From: Flavobacteriia bacterium
GTDB lineage: Bacteria; Bacteroidota; Bacteroidia; Flavobacteriales_D; Crocinitomicaceae
DNA length: 7,079 nt
Assembly: GCA_009925805.1 (NCBI GenBank)
Contig: RFQF01000103.1
Coordinates: 1 to 7,079 of the forward strand
Direction of reading: 5' to 3'
In this document: positions 5,912 to 7,079 of the stretch, piece by piece
How the letters are laid out: each line of letters begins with the position of its first letter
How positions within the stretch are numbered: the first letter of the stretch is position 1
The notes under the pieces: model-generated
Seen by the model: only the letters and a program-made list of their open reading frames with translations
What the model was told of the DNA's origin: nothing
Database searches by the model: none
Program-made: the position numbers and the translations under genes

Positions 5912-5961
5912 CAAAAATTTCGTCAAGACGCCGTAAAAAGTTAATTTTAACGAAATTTTTG
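5912..5961. repeat. Perfect 12-bp inverted repeat just before the surface-protein start
   Basis: CAAAAATTTCGT (5912-5923) and ACGAAATTTTTG (5950-5961) are exact inverted copies separated by 26 bases, and the right arm ends two bases before the ATG at 5964. In RNA, the stem would hide the ribosome-landing region of the following gene. In DNA, the A- and T-tracts could bend and bind a protein. It could also end transcription from accC, because the right arm is U-rich, though the 26-base loop and AT-rich stem make it a poor terminator. The repeat is seen directly; each role is inferred. Confidence 0.6.
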
Positions 5962-5963
5962 TT

Positions 5964-7079
5964 ATGCGACCTACTCTACGATTCTTCTTCTTCGCAATTG
6001 CTCTGGTTTCTTCCGTAATGGTTCAGGCACAAGCTTATTGTAACAATCCTCTAGGGAGTATCGCTCCCAATTTATCGTGGCAATATGCAACCCACTCTGC
6101 TTTGGGATATTACACGTTTAATGCCACGGCAGGCTGTACTTACCAATTCACCTATTGCAACAGCATTGCCCCTTCTGCATCCTATTCTGGGGACCCATAT
6201 ATAACCGTGTCAACGGGCCCAGTAAGTGGCGCTCAAGCGACCAACGATGATTATTGTGGTCTTGGTTCGTATTTAACTTGGACAGCCCCGTCTTCAGGAC
6301 TGTATTACTTCAATGTGGGAAATTGTTGTTCTCCACAATGCGGGAATATTGGGTCAAGAACTTTTGGATATCGTTCAACGAATTGTGCTGGAAGCACTCA
6401 ACCTCCCACCAGCATTACTGCAAGTCCTGCCTCCCTTTGTGCTGGGCAAAGCACTACGCTAACAGCCAATGGAACGGTGGGAACACAAAACTGGTATACC
6501 GGTTCTTGCGGGGGAACATTTATTGGTACCGGGGCCACCATTACGGTAACTCCAGCGACGACAACAACTTACTACGTTAATAACAATAGTAACGGTCAGG
6601 CGAGCCCAACTTGTGCTTCCATTACCGTTACGGTTAATCCTTCTCCACCGGCACCTACAGCTTCCAACATAGCGCTTTGTGGTCCAGGTTCCGCAACCTT
6701 GACTGCATCCGGGGGGAACAGTTATGTATGGTACGCTAATTCGAACGGAACAGGACAATTAGGCACGGGATCAACTTATACCACTCCCGTTTTGCAAAAC
6801 ACGACAACTTATTATGTAGGAATTGGCTCGCCAGGCGGGCCCGGTTCATCGGGCTCACAAAGTTTTTCATACACGGGAGGGGTTCAAACGTTTACAGCAC
6901 CAGCCACAGGGAACTATAATATAGTATTGCGCGGAGGAAGAGGAGGTAACGGTCTAAATACGCAAGGCGGATTTGGAGGGGAAGCCACAGGAGGATTAGC
7001 GTTAACGGCTGGTCAAACAATTTCAGTTTATATTGGAGGTCAAGGTGGAAATGCCGGCGGTCCTGTTGGTTGGAATGGC
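5964..7079 (+). CDS. Exported modular surface protein with Ig-like and glycine-rich domains, 5' part
   Basis: The frame starts with ATG at 5964 and stays open to the window end (372 codons, no stop), so the gene is cut off. Residues 1-24 form a Sec signal peptide: Arg2 and Arg6, a hydrophobic core FFFFAIALVSSVMV, and an AQA site with likely cleavage after Ala24. Residues 25-143 form a cysteine-rich beta domain with ATNDDYCGLGSYLTWTAP (91-108), similar to pre-peptidase C-like domains in Bacteroidota secreted proteins. Two CHU_C-type Ig-like repeats follow, about 146-228 and 229-288, each with C-G-S-LTA, a WY strand and a TTTYYV strand. A glycine-rich domain begins near 299 (SFSYTGGVQTFTAPATGNYNIVL, then GGQGGN), like the Gly_rich (ALK/LTK-type) family. 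The composition suggests a type IX secreted adhesin or matrix protein; the diagnostic C-terminal domain would be downstream. No enzyme domain is visible. Confidence 0.85.
   Translation, partial: MRPTLRFFFFAIALVSSVMVQAQAYCNNPLGSIAPNLSWQYATHSALGYYTFNATAGCTYQFTYCNSIAPSASYSGDPYITVSTGPVSGAQATNDDYCGLGSYLTWTAPSSGLYYFNVGNCCSPQCGNIGSRTFGYRSTNCAGSTQPPTSITASPASLCAGQSTTLTANGTVGTQNWYTGSCGGTFIGTGATITVTPATTTTYYVNNNSNGQASPTCASITVTVNPSPPAPTASNIALCGPGSATLTASGGNSYVWYANSNGTGQLGTGSTYTTPVLQNTTTYYVGIGSPGGPGSSGSQSFSYTGGVQTFTAPATGNYNIVLRGGRGGNGLNTQGGFGGEATGGLALTAGQTISVYIGGQGGNAGGPVGWNG

Noticed and set aside
5897..5944. A 15-codon reading frame (MATGSQKFRQDAVKS) in the gap before the surface-protein gene, following the SD-like AAAGGAGG at the end of accC.
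   Set aside because: The purine-rich stretch encodes the last accC codons and is over 50 bases away, Shine-Dalgarno use is weak in this group, and a frame this short arises easily by chance. It shows no leader-peptide feature such as repeated codons for one amino acid.
6254..6580. A + strand 108-codon frame inside the surface-protein gene.
   Set aside because: The frame starting at 5964 has a signal peptide and recognisable Ig-like repeats and stays open throughout; the alternative reads as Cys/Trp-rich noise.

Overview
The window looks like chromosomal DNA of a member of the Bacteroidota, most likely the Flavobacteriia or a close relative. Four signs point there: the gene order DUF177-rpmF-plsX-fabH-accB-accC; a cysteine-poor L32 protein ending in an HHAHWHEGKLYYKG-type segment; an exact Bacteroidota-type promoter (TTTG, 19 bases, TAACTTTG); and a secreted protein with CHU_C-type Ig-like repeats. 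The starts examined lack a clear Shine-Dalgarno sequence, which also fits. I cannot name a genus.

Layout, all on the + strand: (1) bases 1-251, the 3' end of an M17 leucyl aminopeptidase gene; (2) 230-1288, pdxA (vitamin B6 synthesis), overlapping the aminopeptidase gene by 22 bases; (3) 1289-1355, a short spacer with a consensus promoter and a near-perfect 21-bp palindrome between and overlapping its elements; (4) 1356-5848, six tightly packed genes: a DUF177/YceD protein, ribosomal protein L32, PlsX, FabH, AccB and AccC; (5) 5849-5963, a 115-base spacer with a weak hairpin and a perfect 12-bp inverted repeat ending two bases before the next start; (6) 5964-7079, the first 372 codons of an exported, modular surface protein that runs off the window. 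I saw no tRNA, rRNA, CRISPR array or insertion sequence.

The six-gene operon joins ribosome biogenesis (DUF177, L32) to the entry of fatty-acid and phospholipid synthesis. AccB and AccC make carboxybiotin for malonyl-CoA formation, with the carboxyltransferase subunits AccA and AccD encoded elsewhere. FabH condenses an acyl-CoA primer with malonyl-ACP, and PlsX turns acyl-ACP into acyl-phosphate for phospholipid synthesis. The enzymes carry their recognisable catalytic residues and look intact.

Most of the window is ordinary housekeeping. The parts most worth a second look are the palindrome in the operon promoter, the inverted repeat before the surface-protein gene, the unusual junction in the surface protein where an Ig-like repeat gives way to a glycine-rich domain, and a possible internal promoter that would give a leaderless accBC transcript.
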